Made by a program: the position numbers and the translations under genes. From Haloterrigena salifodinae (GTDB lineage: Archaea; Halobacteriota; Halobacteria; Halobacteriales; Natrialbaceae), in contig NZ_RQWN01000005.1 of the NCBI RefSeq assembly GCF_003977755.1, forward strand, positions 1 through 64,000: 64,000 nt of DNA, in the 5' to 3' direction. Below are positions 1 through 8,439 of this stretch, piece after piece (positions within the stretch are counted from its first letter, which is position 1; each line of letters begins with the position of its first letter). The notes beneath the pieces were generated by a model, which was not told the origin of the DNA, searched no databases, and saw nothing but the letters and a program-made list of their open reading frames with translations.

Positions 1-55
1 TACGGCGGACCGCAGGGGTGGAATCCTCATCTCCTTCGGACCTACTCGTAAGCCA

Positions 56-77
56 CGAAGGGTACTTAACCCCTTCG
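56..77. terminator. Hairpin after the possible truncated gene
   Basis: CGAAGGG at 56-62 and CCCTTCG at 71-77 form a perfect 7-bp stem with an 8-base loop. It lies five bases after the stop codon of the possible left-edge reading frame. It has no long T-run, so a terminator role is only suggested by position. Confidence 0.3.
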
Positions 78-242
78 GACTCGAGTGGCCCGGGATGACG
101 GGACGAGTTGAACGTCCCGTCGATCACGCATTTGCGTTCATATCCCAACGCCCTCATACACTTAAGGACATCGGATCAACCTGATGTCCGGAAACCACAT
201 CCGGCATCGGGTTTCGCGTACTACAGTGTACGACGCCAGCCC

Positions 243-259
243 ATATAAGGCCGTCGTCT
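243..259 (+). repeat. 17-bp TATA-containing direct repeat, copy 1
   Basis: The sequence ATATAAGGCCGTCGTCT is repeated exactly at 442-458, 199 bp downstream. Each copy begins with a TATA-like element, so the pair may be duplicated core promoters. No gene on the plus strand follows at a sensible distance, so what they would drive is unclear. Confidence 0.5.
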
Positions 260-441
260 CACGACGCCAGTCAGCGTCGGTCGCGAGGTGATCCGCGTGC
301 CCTCGAGCGAACCGATCGATCGAATCGACGGTTCGCGACGAGAGGCGGGATATTGTGCCTACCTCCGCGCCGGAATGCGGCCGGAGGGGACGTGGCGGCG
401 TGGGCCACGTCGTTCGCATTAGTGACGGAAGCCGGGGACAT

Positions 442-458
442 ATATAAGGCCGTCGTCT
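442..458 (+). repeat. 17-bp TATA-containing direct repeat, copy 2
   Basis: Exact second copy of the 243-259 repeat; here it is preceded by CAT, giving a longer CATATATAAGG box. The only gene downstream is on the opposite strand and ends at 544, so transcription from this element would run antisense into it. Confidence 0.5.
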
Positions 459-543
459 TGAAAGGTGTCTGCCGTACGTTGATCAGTACCGGGGAACTGT
501 CAGGAAGACGAAACTGTCGGGAACGAATCGAAGTCCGGGATCG

Positions 544-1167
544 CTAGCGGCGGCCGGTGGACTCGTCGAATCGGCGATTCCCGACCACGCCAAGGAGGAG
601 TCGGCGAGAGCCACGGAGGAGGTTCCGAAGCACGGGTGCGCCGTCGTAGAGCCACAGGAGGGCGGTAAAGACGGCGAGTCCGATCTGGAGCCAGCGGTAC
701 GTCGTGAGGTCCCCCGCGAGCAGTTCGTCCCGATATCGAGAGAAAAACAGCAGGAACTGCTCGACGAATCCCTGGTTCACACCGTGGTCCTGAACGATGA
801 CGACGGGCCAGAGCATCAGTTCCGGCTGAAAGATCCCCTCGCGGACGTAGGAGTCGAAGACGTCCGCGGGCAGGTGCAGGAGGTAGCCGAGCGCGAACGC
901 GATCCCGACTCGAGAGCGACCTGTCGAGCGAGCCGCGAGGCCGATACCGATCGAGATCGGAACGGCGGCGAAAACCGAGTGACCGAGCGCGTAGCCGGCG
1001 TCGAAGACGCCGAACTCCCAGGCCAGCAGTTTATCGACGAGATCCGGGAAGACCGACGCGAAGACGACGGCGATCGCCTCGAGTCCGGAGGGAGAGTCCC
1101 GATAGATTGCGTGACAAAACGTCGAGTAGGCGAGGTAGGCGACGATCGCGTGTTCCCACGGCCACAT
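544..1167 (-). CDS. Membrane-bound metal-dependent hydrolase homologue
   Basis: A 207-residue polytopic membrane protein of the LexA-binding, inner-membrane hydrolase type (YdjM/DUF457-like). Visible family features are an N-terminal helix with His (WPWEHAIVAYLAY), an acidic FPDLVDK motif after the second helix, a GHSVF motif, and a LLHLPADVFDS stretch carrying His and Asp; these could bind metal. The start at 1167 is chosen because the membrane-like sequence begins there, while upstream in-frame residues are basic and unlike the rest. Substrate and reaction are not known. A longer relative lies at 5691-6683. It stands alone, convergent with anything from the left edge. Confidence 0.7.
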   Translation of the reverse strand: MWPWEHAIVAYLAYSTFCHAIYRDSPSGLEAIAVVFASVFPDLVDKLLAWEFGVFDAGYALGHSVFAAVPISIGIGLAARSTGRSRVGIAFALGYLLHLPADVFDSYVREGIFQPELMLWPVVIVQDHGVNQGFVEQFLLFFSRYRDELLAGDLTTYRWLQIGLAVFTALLWLYDGAPVLRNLLRGSRRLLLGVVGNRRFDESTGRR

Positions 1168-1441
1168 ACGAGGGCGGTGCGGTGGGGAGTGGATAGTTAT
1201 GCAGCGCCTGTTGACCGCGCGGGTGACGGTCCGCGCGGCGCCGGCCGGAAGACACGTATCGCTGATTGGGGGCCACGGTACCGAACTGCCGTTCGAAACG
1301 GTCGATTTACCGCGCCCAGTGGAACGATTCGAACTGTACGGAACGGCTGAAAGTATCACGGATGAGAGGTGAAACGCGGAGCAGTCGGGTCGGACTCCGG
1401 CTAATCGATACGATTTACCGATCGGCATCGTATGCTCGCGT

Positions 1442-1663
1442 ATGGATCGATCGGGATTCGTCAAGCTCGCGGTCGTCGGGATCGGGCTGGTCGTGCTGAG
1501 TTTCTTCGTCCGCGGGTTCGGTCAGCTGGCCCTCGGCCACGACGTCGCGGAGATGCTCCAGGCACCGTTCGCGGTCGTCGGCTTTCTCATCGTCGTCTAC
1601 CTGTTCGTCCGGGCGACGCTGGACGCGGTCGGCGTCTGGACGGTCGAGAACGACGAGGCCTGA
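1442..1663 (+). CDS. Small two-helix membrane protein
   Basis: Encodes 73 residues with two clear hydrophobic segments: roughly residues 8-27 (VKLAVVGIGLVVLSFFVRG) and 42-60 (FAVVGFLIVVYLFVRATL), linked by a short polar loop. The tail is acidic. It sits 48 bp upstream of hisD on the same strand and may be cotranscribed with it, though nothing in the protein suggests a role in histidine synthesis. I do not recognise a named family. Reading of the frame is supported by its hydrophobic pattern and by the ATG just after a low-coding stretch. Confidence 0.65.
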   Translation: MDRSGFVKLAVVGIGLVVLSFFVRGFGQLALGHDVAEMLQAPFAVVGFLIVVYLFVRATLDAVGVWTVENDEA

Positions 1664-1711
1664 GGCGGGACTAAGGAAACCGTTTTTCCGCCACCCCACG
1701 AATCGGATGGT

Positions 1712-3007
1712 ATGACTGTGGACGTACGGGAACTCGCCGACCTCGGACCGGCCGATCGGACCGCGTTCTTCGACCGCGACGCCGGTATCGACGCGATCAG
1801 CGACGACGTTCGAGAGATCGTCGACCGCGTACACGAGGAGGGCGACGTCGCCGTTCGCGAGTTTACGAGCGAGTTCGACGACGTCGAGCTGGGAAACATC
1901 GAAATTACCGACGCGTGCGAGCGCGCGTACGATGATCTCGAGGACGACGTCCGGGAGGCGATCGAGACGGCCGCGGACAACGTCAGGGAGTTCCACGAGG
2001 CCCAACTCCCCGAGGACTGGCGCCGCGAGTTCGGCCCCGGACGGGAACTCGGCCGGCGGTTTCGCCCGATAGAACGGGTCGGCGTCTACGTGCCCGGCGG
2101 CTCTGCGGCCTATCCCTCGAGTGCGATTATGGGCGTCGTTCCGGCGGTCGTCGCGGGCGTCGACCACGTCGCGGTCGTCACGCCGCCGGCCGACGAGCTG
2201 AATCCCGTGACGCTGGCGGCGATCCACGTCGCGGGCGCGGACGCGGTCTACAGCGTCGGCGGCGCGCAGGCGATCGCCGGGCTGGCCTACGGCACCGAGT
2301 CGATCACGCGGGTCCAGAAGATCGTCGGGCCGGGCAACAAGTGGGTGACGGCCGCGAAAGCGGCCGTTCGAGGCGACGTCGAGATCGACTTCCTCGCGGG
2401 ACCCAGCGAAGTGGTCGTCGTCGCCGACGAGACCGCCGATTCGGGCCTCGTCGCGGCGGAGCTGGTCGCGCAGGCCGAGCACGACCCGAACGCGTCCGTG
2501 GTCGCCGTTACGGACGACGCGGACACCGCTGACGCCGTCGCCGCGGCCGTCGACGAACAGACCGAGGCGCGCGAGCGCGAGGACGTGATACGCGGTGCGC
2601 TCGATAACGACGCGAGCGGCGTCTTGCTCGCCCGGTCGATGAGCGAGGCGATCCTGTTCACCGAGGAGTACGCCCCCGAACACCTCTCGATCATCGCCGA
2701 CGACGAGGAGTCGGTCCTCGAGCGGATCGACAGCGCGGGCAGCGTCTTCCTCGGGCCGAACACGCCGGTGGCTGCGGGCGATTACGCCAGTGGAACGAAC
2801 CACGTGCTGCCGACAAACGGCGGCGCGCGCGTGACCGGAGGGCTCTCGATCGAGACGTTCCTCCGGTCGACGACGGTTCAGCGTCTGTCCGCCACGGGAC
2901 TGGCCGACATCGGGGACACGATCACGACGCTGGCCGACGCCGAAGGGCTCGAGGCCCACGCCGAAAGCGTTCGGCGCCGGATCGAGGACCGCGAGAACGA
3001 CGTGTAA
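1712..3007 (+). CDS. hisD: Histidinol dehydrogenase
   Basis: Catalyses the last two oxidations of histidine synthesis, L-histidinol to L-histidine with two NAD+, in the cytoplasm. The 431-residue length is normal for the family. Motifs run in order: YVPGG near residue 125, GGAQAIAGLAYGT near 190, IVGPGN, DFLAGPSE, then AQAEHDP carrying zinc ligands, the PEHL pair (catalytic Glu-His) near 325, and GDYASGTNHVLPT with the distal zinc Asp. All key residues are present, so the enzyme should be active. It is not next to other his genes, as is common in haloarchaea where his genes are scattered. Confidence 0.97.
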   Translation: MTVDVRELADLGPADRTAFFDRDAGIDAISDDVREIVDRVHEEGDVAVREFTSEFDDVELGNIEITDACERAYDDLEDDVREAIETAADNVREFHEAQLPEDWRREFGPGRELGRRFRPIERVGVYVPGGSAAYPSSAIMGVVPAVVAGVDHVAVVTPPADELNPVTLAAIHVAGADAVYSVGGAQAIAGLAYGTESITRVQKIVGPGNKWVTAAKAAVRGDVEIDFLAGPSEVVVVADETADSGLVAAELVAQAEHDPNASVVAVTDDADTADAVAAAVDEQTEAREREDVIRGALDNDASGVLLARSMSEAILFTEEYAPEHLSIIADDEESVLERIDSAGSVFLGPNTPVAAGDYASGTNHVLPTNGGARVTGGLSIETFLRSTTVQRLSATGLADIGDTITTLADAEGLEAHAESVRRRIEDRENDV

Positions 3008-3088
3008 GCAGTAGTTACGGCGGCCGACCGAGTTCCGGACACGGCCAACCGAGTTTTTACGGTGCTGGATCCGCAAGTACGAATTAAG

Positions 3089-3334
3089 ATGTCACGGCGT
3101 GAATGCGACCGTGAGCCCGATCGCGAGTCGGTGGTCGATCCGACCGACGGACGCGTACTCGAGCGAAACTATGACTACGCTCAGAAGAACGTTCGGCTCC
3201 TGTCGATGTGGTACGACTGCGAGCCCAAGCGAATGCTCGAGCTACTGGCGGAACACGACATTGAACTGTCGCGCAACGACGAACGGCAGTTCGGGACGTA
3301 CTATCGGACAGTGAAACGACACGCGAACGGCTAA
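3089..3334 (+). CDS. Small conserved-looking haloarchaeal protein
   Basis: Encodes 81 residues, mostly polar and charged, starting MSRRECDRE. The second half (YDYAQKNVRLLSMWYDCEPKR) looks helical, followed by a LLAEHDIELSRNDERQFGTY stretch that could be a small helical bundle. No membrane segment, signal or metal motif is complete; there are only two Cys. An in-frame start 27 bp upstream at 3062 is possible, but the ATG at 3089 follows an AT-richer stretch fitting a promoter. I do not recognise the family. It lies 81 bp after hisD on the same strand. Confidence 0.6.
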   Translation: MSRRECDREPDRESVVDPTDGRVLERNYDYAQKNVRLLSMWYDCEPKRMLELLAEHDIELSRNDERQFGTYYRTVKRHANG

Positions 3335-3347
3335 GGCGAGTAGCCCC

Positions 3348-3458
3348 GTGGCGCCCGTCACCGACCCCGACCCGACGACCACACTCGAGGCGGGCTGTAT
3401 CGAATGTCTCTCCGGACGATCACAGGTCAAGGAGCGGTGCCGGTGGCGTCACAGTTAA
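3348..3458 (+). CDS. Possible 36-residue Cys-containing small protein
   Basis: From a GTG at 3348 the frame reads 36 residues, acidic and Thr-rich at first and basic at the end, with a CIEC knuckle in LEAGCIECLSGR and a third Cys in KERCRWRHS. Haloarchaea encode many tiny zinc-knuckle proteins, and this fits that style. It lies 13 bp after the preceding stop and 26 bp before the next gene, so it may be part of a short operon. The single CxxC and non-ATG start keep confidence low; it could be chance. Confidence 0.35.
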   Translation: MAPVTDPDPTTTLEAGCIECLSGRSQVKERCRWRHS

Positions 3459-3484
3459 CATCGTAGCGCCGGTACGGAATACAC

Positions 3485-3859
3485 ATGAGCACGGACAGCA
3501 TGGATGGCGGGGAAGCGGAGACGCGTCCCGAGATCGAAGTAACCGAAGACGCGGCCGAGCAGGCACTGTCGCTGCTCGAGGGAGAAGGGCTCGACGACGG
3601 CGAAGCCGGGCTGCGCCTGTTCGTCCAGCAGGGCGGGTGTGCGGGACTGTCCTACGGGATGCGCTTCGACGACGCGCCCGACGAGGACGACACGATCTAC
3701 GAACACCACGACCTGCGGGTGTTCGTTGATCCGGCCAGCCTGAAGTACATCGAGGGCAGCGTCCTCGACTACGAGAACGGCCTGCAGGCCGAGGGGTTCC
3801 ACGTCGAGAATCCGAACGTCGTCAGCGAGTGCGGCTGCGGCGAATCGTTCCGAACGTAA
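3485..3859 (+). CDS. A-type iron-sulfur carrier protein (HesB/IscA family)
   Basis: A 124-residue A-type carrier that holds Fe-S clusters or iron and passes them to apo-enzymes in the cytoplasm. The three ligand cysteines are all present: Cys52 in QQGGCAGLSYGM, and Cys116 and Cys118 in the C-terminal SECGCGESF. The N-terminal 15 or so residues are an acidic extension before the domain starts at EIEVTEDAA. Family length is about 105-125. No other suf/isc gene is adjacent. Whether it corresponds to ErpA, IscA or SufA cannot be told from sequence alone. Confidence 0.93.
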   Translation: MSTDSMDGGEAETRPEIEVTEDAAEQALSLLEGEGLDDGEAGLRLFVQQGGCAGLSYGMRFDDAPDEDDTIYEHHDLRVFVDPASLKYIEGSVLDYENGLQAEGFHVENPNVVSECGCGESFRT

Positions 3860-4054
3860 CGCCGGTCGACGTTTCTCGCCGTCCGTTCACTGCGGTCTCG
3901 CATGCTCGACCAGCGGCGGGACCGCCGCGGGAGGCGTCGGTCGAAAGCGGCCGTCCGTCGATACCGGCTGTCGCTCGGACGGGCTACGCTGGCCGGTGTG
4001 CCGGTGCGTTACCGACCGGACGCGACATCTGCGTAGGCACCGGCAGGTCGACGA

Positions 4055-4255
4055 CTACTCCTCGAGTTCGAAGGCGACGGTCACTTCCGCCTGGTACTGT
4101 CGCTCCTCGACGCTGGCGAGTTCGACGCCGAGTTCGTCGACTTCGATCCAGTAGAGGTTCTGCAGGGTGTCCTCCGCACGGTCGATCGCGTCGTCGGCGG
4201 CGTCGTCGAAGCTCTCCGTGCTCGTACCGATCAGGGTGATCTTTTTGAAGACCAT
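4055..4255 (-). CDS. Dodecin, flavin-binding
   Basis: A 66-residue dodecin, which assembles as a hollow dodecamer that stores and protects flavins (riboflavin or lumichrome in Halobacterium). It starts [20 protein letters not shown] and keeps the flavin-stacking Trp36 and the ring-contacting Gln55 known from the Halobacterium salinarum protein. The start at 4255 matches that protein; in-frame ATG further upstream would add an unrelated 18-residue extension. It stands alone, convergent with the A-type carrier gene and followed upstream by a run of minus-strand membrane-protein genes. Confidence 0.95.
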   Translation of the reverse strand: MVFKKITLIGTSTESFDDAADDAIDRAEDTLQNLYWIEVDELGVELASVEERQYQAEVTVAFELEE

Positions 4256-4339
4256 GGCCCGGATCGCTACACCGTACGCGGACGTAAAGCTGGTCGTCAG
4301 TTTCGGCACGTGAATCGGGCCCGAGATATCGGCCCGCCA

Positions 4340-4999
4340 TCAATCGGCCCGGGCCTCGAGTCGCTCGCGGATCGCCCCGGAGACGTCCGCGAGGTAGGCG
4401 CCGCCCCACAGCGCGACGATAATCGCGCCCATCGAGTTGAAAACGAAGTCGAGCATCGTGTCCTCGAGGCCGTACTGCGTGAGCACGGCCTTAGTCCCCA
4501 GTGCCTGCGCTGCCAGTGCGATGGTGAACTCGAGGATCTCCCAGAGGACGCCGAACGCGAGGACGAACAGCAGGATAAAGACGGCGACGAATCGCCGGGG
4601 GAAGTGGATCCCGTCGGCGTGCTCGTGGAGCGCGCGGACGGTGGCGTAGCCCGCGCCGGCGACCAGCGAGGCCGACAGCGCGTGGGTCATGTGGTCCCAC
4701 CACCAGATCTGGCTGTAGAGGGTGACGGTAGCACCCGGCAGCCCGACGGTTCCGAAGGCGTGGAGGAAGACGGCGGCGGTGATCCACAGCGTGAGTCGCG
4801 GATCCATCGGAATCTCGTAGTCGCGCTCGAGCAGCGGGGGAAGTTGGGTAACGAGCAGTGCCACGCCAGTGTTGATCACGATGCCGCCGTTACCGCGCTC
4901 GATACCGACGAACAGCATGCCGATCAGCCCGATCTCCATGAGGTAGGTGAGCTGTCGCTGCCGGCGCTGCGATCGCAGCCCGCGAACGAGACTACGCAT
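4340..4999 (-). CDS. Polytopic membrane protein, YjdF/DUF2238-like
   Basis: A 219-residue protein with about six membrane helices after a basic N-terminus (RGLRSQRRQRQ). Family-like motifs are WWWDHMTHALSASLVAG in the middle and FGVLWEILEF followed by DTMLDFVFNSMGAIIVALWG near the end; the conserved His, Glu and Asp inside or beside helices suggest a functional polar site rather than a structural role. Function is not established. Its start overlaps the end of the next upstream gene (4992-5609) by eight bases, so the two are translated together. Confidence 0.75.
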   Translation of the reverse strand: MRSLVRGLRSQRRQRQLTYLMEIGLIGMLFVGIERGNGGIVINTGVALLVTQLPPLLERDYEIPMDPRLTLWITAAVFLHAFGTVGLPGATVTLYSQIWWWDHMTHALSASLVAGAGYATVRALHEHADGIHFPRRFVAVFILLFVLAFGVLWEILEFTIALAAQALGTKAVLTQYGLEDTMLDFVFNSMGAIIVALWGGAYLADVSGAIRERLEARAD

Positions 5000-5609
5000 C
5001 GTCGACCTCCGCGGCCGGCTGGACCGTCACCGGAACGCGCCGTTCCGGACGGGCGTACCGCCTGAAGTACAGCTCGAAGACGACGCCGGCGCCGAGTCCG
5101 GCGAGGGCGGAGTAGACGAACTCCCACATGACCGCGTCGTGGTCAGCCGTAAACGGGATGCCGAGCGTCTGGGCGGCGCTCCATCGGAGCAGCGCCCACA
5201 GCCCCGCCGCGGCCATCGTCGTCACAACGACGAAGACGACGGCGAAGCCGGAGGTCATCCGGACGGTCGTAAATGACTGCAGTTCGACGGCGAGAACGAG
5301 CGCGATAGCCGCGACCGAGAGGTAGGATGCGAAGTGCCCCGTTAACCGCTCCGCGCCGACGGCCATTCCGAGTACCGGCAGCGCCGCCATGAGCAACACC
5401 TCCCAGGGAACCATCACGACCGCCGATCGGTAGGCGATCGAAGGGAGTACCGCAAGCGCGACGAGCACCGCAGCGAACGTCGCCCACAGGAACCCGCCGG
5501 TCACCAGTTCGCTGATGCCGACGACCGCGATCGCGACGACCAACGCCCACGCGATCGCCGCGTTGGTGCGGCCGTCAGCGAGCAGTTCCTCGAGTGAAGT
5601 TTGAGACAC
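4992..5609 (-). CDS. Polytopic membrane protein, partner of the 4340 gene
   Basis: A 205-residue membrane protein with around six hydrophobic helices and a polar N-terminus (MSQTSLEELLADGRT). Near the C-terminus DHDAVMWEFVYSALAGLGAG resembles the DTMLDFVFNSMGAI region of the downstream neighbour, so the pair may be distant paralogues. The stop overlaps the start of the downstream gene by eight bases, which supports a shared transcript and perhaps a heteromeric complex; that last point is inference. No substrate can be suggested. The AT-richer stretch at 5620-5660 upstream may hold the promoter. Confidence 0.7.
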   Translation of the reverse strand: MSQTSLEELLADGRTNAAIAWALVVAIAVVGISELVTGGFLWATFAAVLVALAVLPSIAYRSAVVMVPWEVLLMAALPVLGMAVGAERLTGHFASYLSVAAIALVLAVELQSFTTVRMTSGFAVVFVVVTTMAAAGLWALLRWSAAQTLGIPFTADHDAVMWEFVYSALAGLGAGVVFELYFRRYARPERRVPVTVQPAAEVDDA

Positions 5610-5690
5610 AGTGACTGGTACTGACCGTTCTCACAAAAGCGTATTTCGTCTTGTATTGAAAGGAGCGGACGGCACGGGGGACGTCCGTCG

Positions 5691-6683
5691 CTACCCGGCC
5701 GGAGCGATGAAGAGGTACACTGCGGCGTACGCCGCGAGCGCGACAGTCACGGCGGCCAGAGCCGTGAGCGAGACCTCGAGGGTCGACTCCGTCCGGGGGA
5801 GTTGACGGCCCCGTAGCCGGCGGACGGGCATCGAGTTCCCCCCTCGAACGACGCCGCAGCAGAGGCCGACGCCGAGAATCGAGAAGACGAAGTGGTACGA
5901 AACGTCGAGGGTCGGCGGCGCGACCGCGAGCGCGGCGAGCCCGTAGGCGACGCCGACGCCGGCGCGGCGGTCGACGGACGCGAGGATCGATCGGTCGGTG
6001 AGCCGGCAGACGACCGCGACGGCGAGCCAGATCGCCGCGAGTTCGATCGCGAACGCGCCGAGCAGGTGCAGCGTCGGGTCCGGGTGCAGGACGACCCGCG
6101 ACTCGAGCACGGGGGAGTCGAAGGGGAAGAACCAGTCGGGCGGCGAGCCGGTGACGAGGTCTCCCCACGGGTGCGACCAGAGGCCCCAGAGCGCGGCGAC
6201 GGTGACCGTCGACGGCGAGAGCGTCGTCCGTCGAGCGACGCTGCGGGCGACGAGCACGCCGCTCGCCGCGAACAGGACCACGACGACCGCAGTCAGGGGC
6301 CCGTCGGCGAGAAACGCGACCGCGACGAGCGCCGCGAGGATTGCGAGCGCGCCAGTACGAGCGGCTCGAGCGCGATCGGAACGGCCGCGAACGGCGAGCA
6401 GTCCGAACGCCGGCGCGGCGATGGCGCCGAAGACCAGCGAGTGGGTAGCCGAGCGGTGGACGGCCCGGCTCGCGTCCCAGAAGGCCGTCGACGCGCCGAG
6501 GACGCCGTCGGCGACCTGCCACCGGAGGAGCCCGACGAGGGCGTAGGCGACGTCGATGTCGGGAATCGCGGCGAACGCCCCGGCGACGGCCCCGACGATC
6601 AGCGCCGGGCGGCGCTCCCAGCCTCGCCAGTCGGCGACCAGCGCCGCGACGGCGAACGCGAGGAGGGCGTGACCGACGAACAC
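5691..6683 (-). CDS. Membrane-bound metal-dependent hydrolase (DUF457/YdjM type)
   Basis: A 330-residue polytopic membrane protein. The N-terminus MFVGHALLAFAVAALVAD is typical of haloarchaeal members. Predicted metal-site motifs follow: IPDIDVAYA near residue 63, HRSATHSLVFG near 95, and SHPWGDLVTGSPPDWFFPFD near 175. The last part holds several more helices. The family is thought to be hydrolytic, but the true reaction is unknown. It is on the same strand as the two membrane-protein genes downstream but separated by about 80 bp. A shorter relative lies at 544-1167. Confidence 0.8.
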   Translation of the reverse strand: MFVGHALLAFAVAALVADWRGWERRPALIVGAVAGAFAAIPDIDVAYALVGLLRWQVADGVLGASTAFWDASRAVHRSATHSLVFGAIAAPAFGLLAVRGRSDRARAARTGALAILAALVAVAFLADGPLTAVVVVLFAASGVLVARSVARRTTLSPSTVTVAALWGLWSHPWGDLVTGSPPDWFFPFDSPVLESRVVLHPDPTLHLLGAFAIELAAIWLAVAVVCRLTDRSILASVDRRAGVGVAYGLAALAVAPPTLDVSYHFVFSILGVGLCCGVVRGGNSMPVRRLRGRQLPRTESTLEVSLTALAAVTVALAAYAAVYLFIAPAG

Positions 6684-6876
6684 AATGGCTCGATTATGTG
6701 TCGGGGAGGCTTAAACGGCTCGCAGCCGTGAGGAATGCTAGCGATCCGCAGAACTCGAGTCGCTCGGCGCTCGCTCGATCAGGGGTACAGCCGAGAGCGG
6801 ATGAGACCTGCCGTCCGGCGTCCAGTACTTCCGATGCCGGTAGGCCTTTGCAAGTGGCACTCGATCACACGTTCAT

Positions 6877-8082
6877 ATGGCTCAGACTCCGTTGAACGAG
6901 TCGGCTCGCGCGCCGTCGGTCGGCGAACTCACCCCACCGGATCGCACGCTGATGGGTCCCGGACCGAGCGACGTGAACCCGCGCGTGCTCCGGGCGATGA
7001 GCACGCCGCTGGTGGGCCACCTCGATCCGTCGTTCGTCGAGATCATGGACGAGGTTCAGGAACTGTTGCGCTACACGTTCCGAACCGACAACCAGTGGAC
7101 GATCCCGATCTCGGGGACCGGGTCGGCGGCCATGGAGGCCGCGATTGGCAACGTCGTCGAGCCGGGGGACACCATGCTGGTGCCCACGAACGGCTACTTC
7201 GGCGGCCGCATGGCGTCGATGGCCCGCCGAGCCGGCGGCGAGGTCGTCGAGGTCGACGCGCCGTGGGGAAAGCCCCTCGATCCCGACGACGTCGCGGACG
7301 CGCTGGCCGAACACGATCCCGACGTCTTCGGGTTCGTCCACGCGGAGACGAGCACTGGCGTCGTTCAGCCCGACGTTCCCGAACTGACGGCGGCAGCCCA
7401 CGATCACGACGCGCTCGTCATCGCTGACACCGTCACCTCCCTTGGCGGCGTAGAGCTACGGGTCGATGAGTGGGATATCGACGTCGCCTACTCGGGCCCC
7501 CAGAAGTGTCTCTCCTGTCCGCCCGGCGCCAGCCCCCTCACGCTCTCGGACGAGGCCATGGACAAGGTCCTCGCGCGCGACGAAGAGCCCCGCTCGTGGT
7601 ACCTCGATCTCTCCCTGCTCGAGGGCTACTGGGGCGACGAGCGATCCTATCACCACACGGCGCCGGTCACGAACGTCTACGCGCTCCGGGAGGCGCTCCG
7701 GCTGGTCGCCGAGGAGGGAATCGAAGAGCGCTGGGCGCGCCACGAGCGACTGGCCGGCGCGCTGAAAGCCGGCGTCGAGGGAATGGGTCTGGAGATGAAC
7801 GCCCCAGACGAGTACTGGCTTCCCAGCTTGAACGCCGTCCGCGTCCCCGACGGCATCGATGACGGCGCGGTCTGTGACGCCTTGCTCGAGCAGTACGATC
7901 TCGAGATCGCCAGCGGGCTGGGCGATCTGGACGGCGAGATCTTCCGGATCGGCTGTATGGGACACTCCGCGCGTCCGGAGAACGTCATCTACGTCGTGAC
8001 GGCGCTGGGCGATGTTCTCGAGTCGATGGGTGCGGACGTCGATCCCGGCGCCGGCGTGTCGGCGACTCGAGACGCACTGTAG
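6877..8082 (+). CDS. Class V aminotransferase (alanine-glyoxylate / serine-pyruvate type)
   Basis: A 401-residue PLP enzyme of fold type I. The substrate-loop sequence LMGPGPSDVNPRVL opens the domain at about residue 25, SGTGSAAMEAA near 80 contacts the cofactor phosphate, and AYSGPQKCLSCPPG carries the Schiff-base Lys at residue 210, preceded by the VIADTVTSLGG aspartate region. The C-terminal FRIGCMGHSA matches alanine-glyoxylate aminotransferases. It likely moves amino groups between alanine or serine and glyoxylate or pyruvate. Some homologues use phosphoserine or aspartate, so substrate remains open. It is monocistronic; a minus-strand gene converges on it. Confidence 0.9.
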   Translation: MAQTPLNESARAPSVGELTPPDRTLMGPGPSDVNPRVLRAMSTPLVGHLDPSFVEIMDEVQELLRYTFRTDNQWTIPISGTGSAAMEAAIGNVVEPGDTMLVPTNGYFGGRMASMARRAGGEVVEVDAPWGKPLDPDDVADALAEHDPDVFGFVHAETSTGVVQPDVPELTAAAHDHDALVIADTVTSLGGVELRVDEWDIDVAYSGPQKCLSCPPGASPLTLSDEAMDKVLARDEEPRSWYLDLSLLEGYWGDERSYHHTAPVTNVYALREALRLVAEEGIEERWARHERLAGALKAGVEGMGLEMNAPDEYWLPSLNAVRVPDGIDDGAVCDALLEQYDLEIASGLGDLDGEIFRIGCMGHSARPENVIYVVTALGDVLESMGADVDPGAGVSATRDAL

Positions 8083-8118
8083 CGGCGAAAAAAGCGGTTC
8101 GGATTCTCGTCTGCGTCG

Positions 8119-8439
8119 TTACGCGGAGACGCGCGGTCCTGGCGGGGCTCGTTCGACCTGATAGTCTTCCCCGTCGACGACGATGATGGCCCACTCGTAG
8201 TCCGGATTCTGGCTCCGGAGCTTGTTCTCGAGGTCGTCCGCGTCCTCGGGTTCGGCGACGAAACAGTGGAACTGCCCCGACTCAGAGGGCAACTCTCCTG
8301 TCTCGAGGACGGCGTTGACGTGGACGACTTTCCACTCGCGTTCGGCGCGGAACGTCGGGCCGTTTCCTTCGACGGTGTAACCGAGCTCTGCGAAGATCGA
8401 CCTGGCCTGCTCGACGAGTCGCATGTTAACAGGACCCAT
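8119..8439 (-). CDS. Conserved haloarchaeal protein, function unknown
   Basis: Encodes 106 soluble residues beginning MGPVNMRLVEQARSIFAELG. The fold prediction by eye is alternating helix and strand (AREWKVVHVNAVLE-like strands, then EDADDLENKLRSQ helix and EWAIIVVDGEDYQVER strands). I recall haloarchaea carrying such a protein widely, but cannot assign a role. The start at 8439 is favoured over an in-frame one at 8487 because the upstream extension is Arg/Gly-rich and low-coding. It converges on the aminotransferase gene with a 36-bp gap. Confidence 0.7.
   Translation of the reverse strand: MGPVNMRLVEQARSIFAELGYTVEGNGPTFRAEREWKVVHVNAVLETGELPSESGQFHCFVAEPEDADDLENKLRSQNPDYEWAIIVVDGEDYQVERAPPGPRVSA

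Larger units (their letters stand above)
1..543. other. Left-edge region without a convincing gene
   Basis: No complete gene is supported here. In the first frame the leftmost bases read a 16-residue peptide (YGGPQGWNPHLLRTYS) that stops at 49-51, which could be the tail of a gene lying mostly outside the window, and a hairpin follows it. Further right are two copies of a TATA-containing 17-bp repeat. Short open frames on both strands have composition unlike acidic haloarchaeal proteins, so I do not call them. Confidence 0.4.

Noticed and set aside
1415-3076. Long minus-strand open frame of over 500 codons across hisD
   Set aside because: It is antisense to a complete hisD with all motifs; its Arg/Val/Asp/Gly composition is the usual mirror of GC-rich coding DNA.
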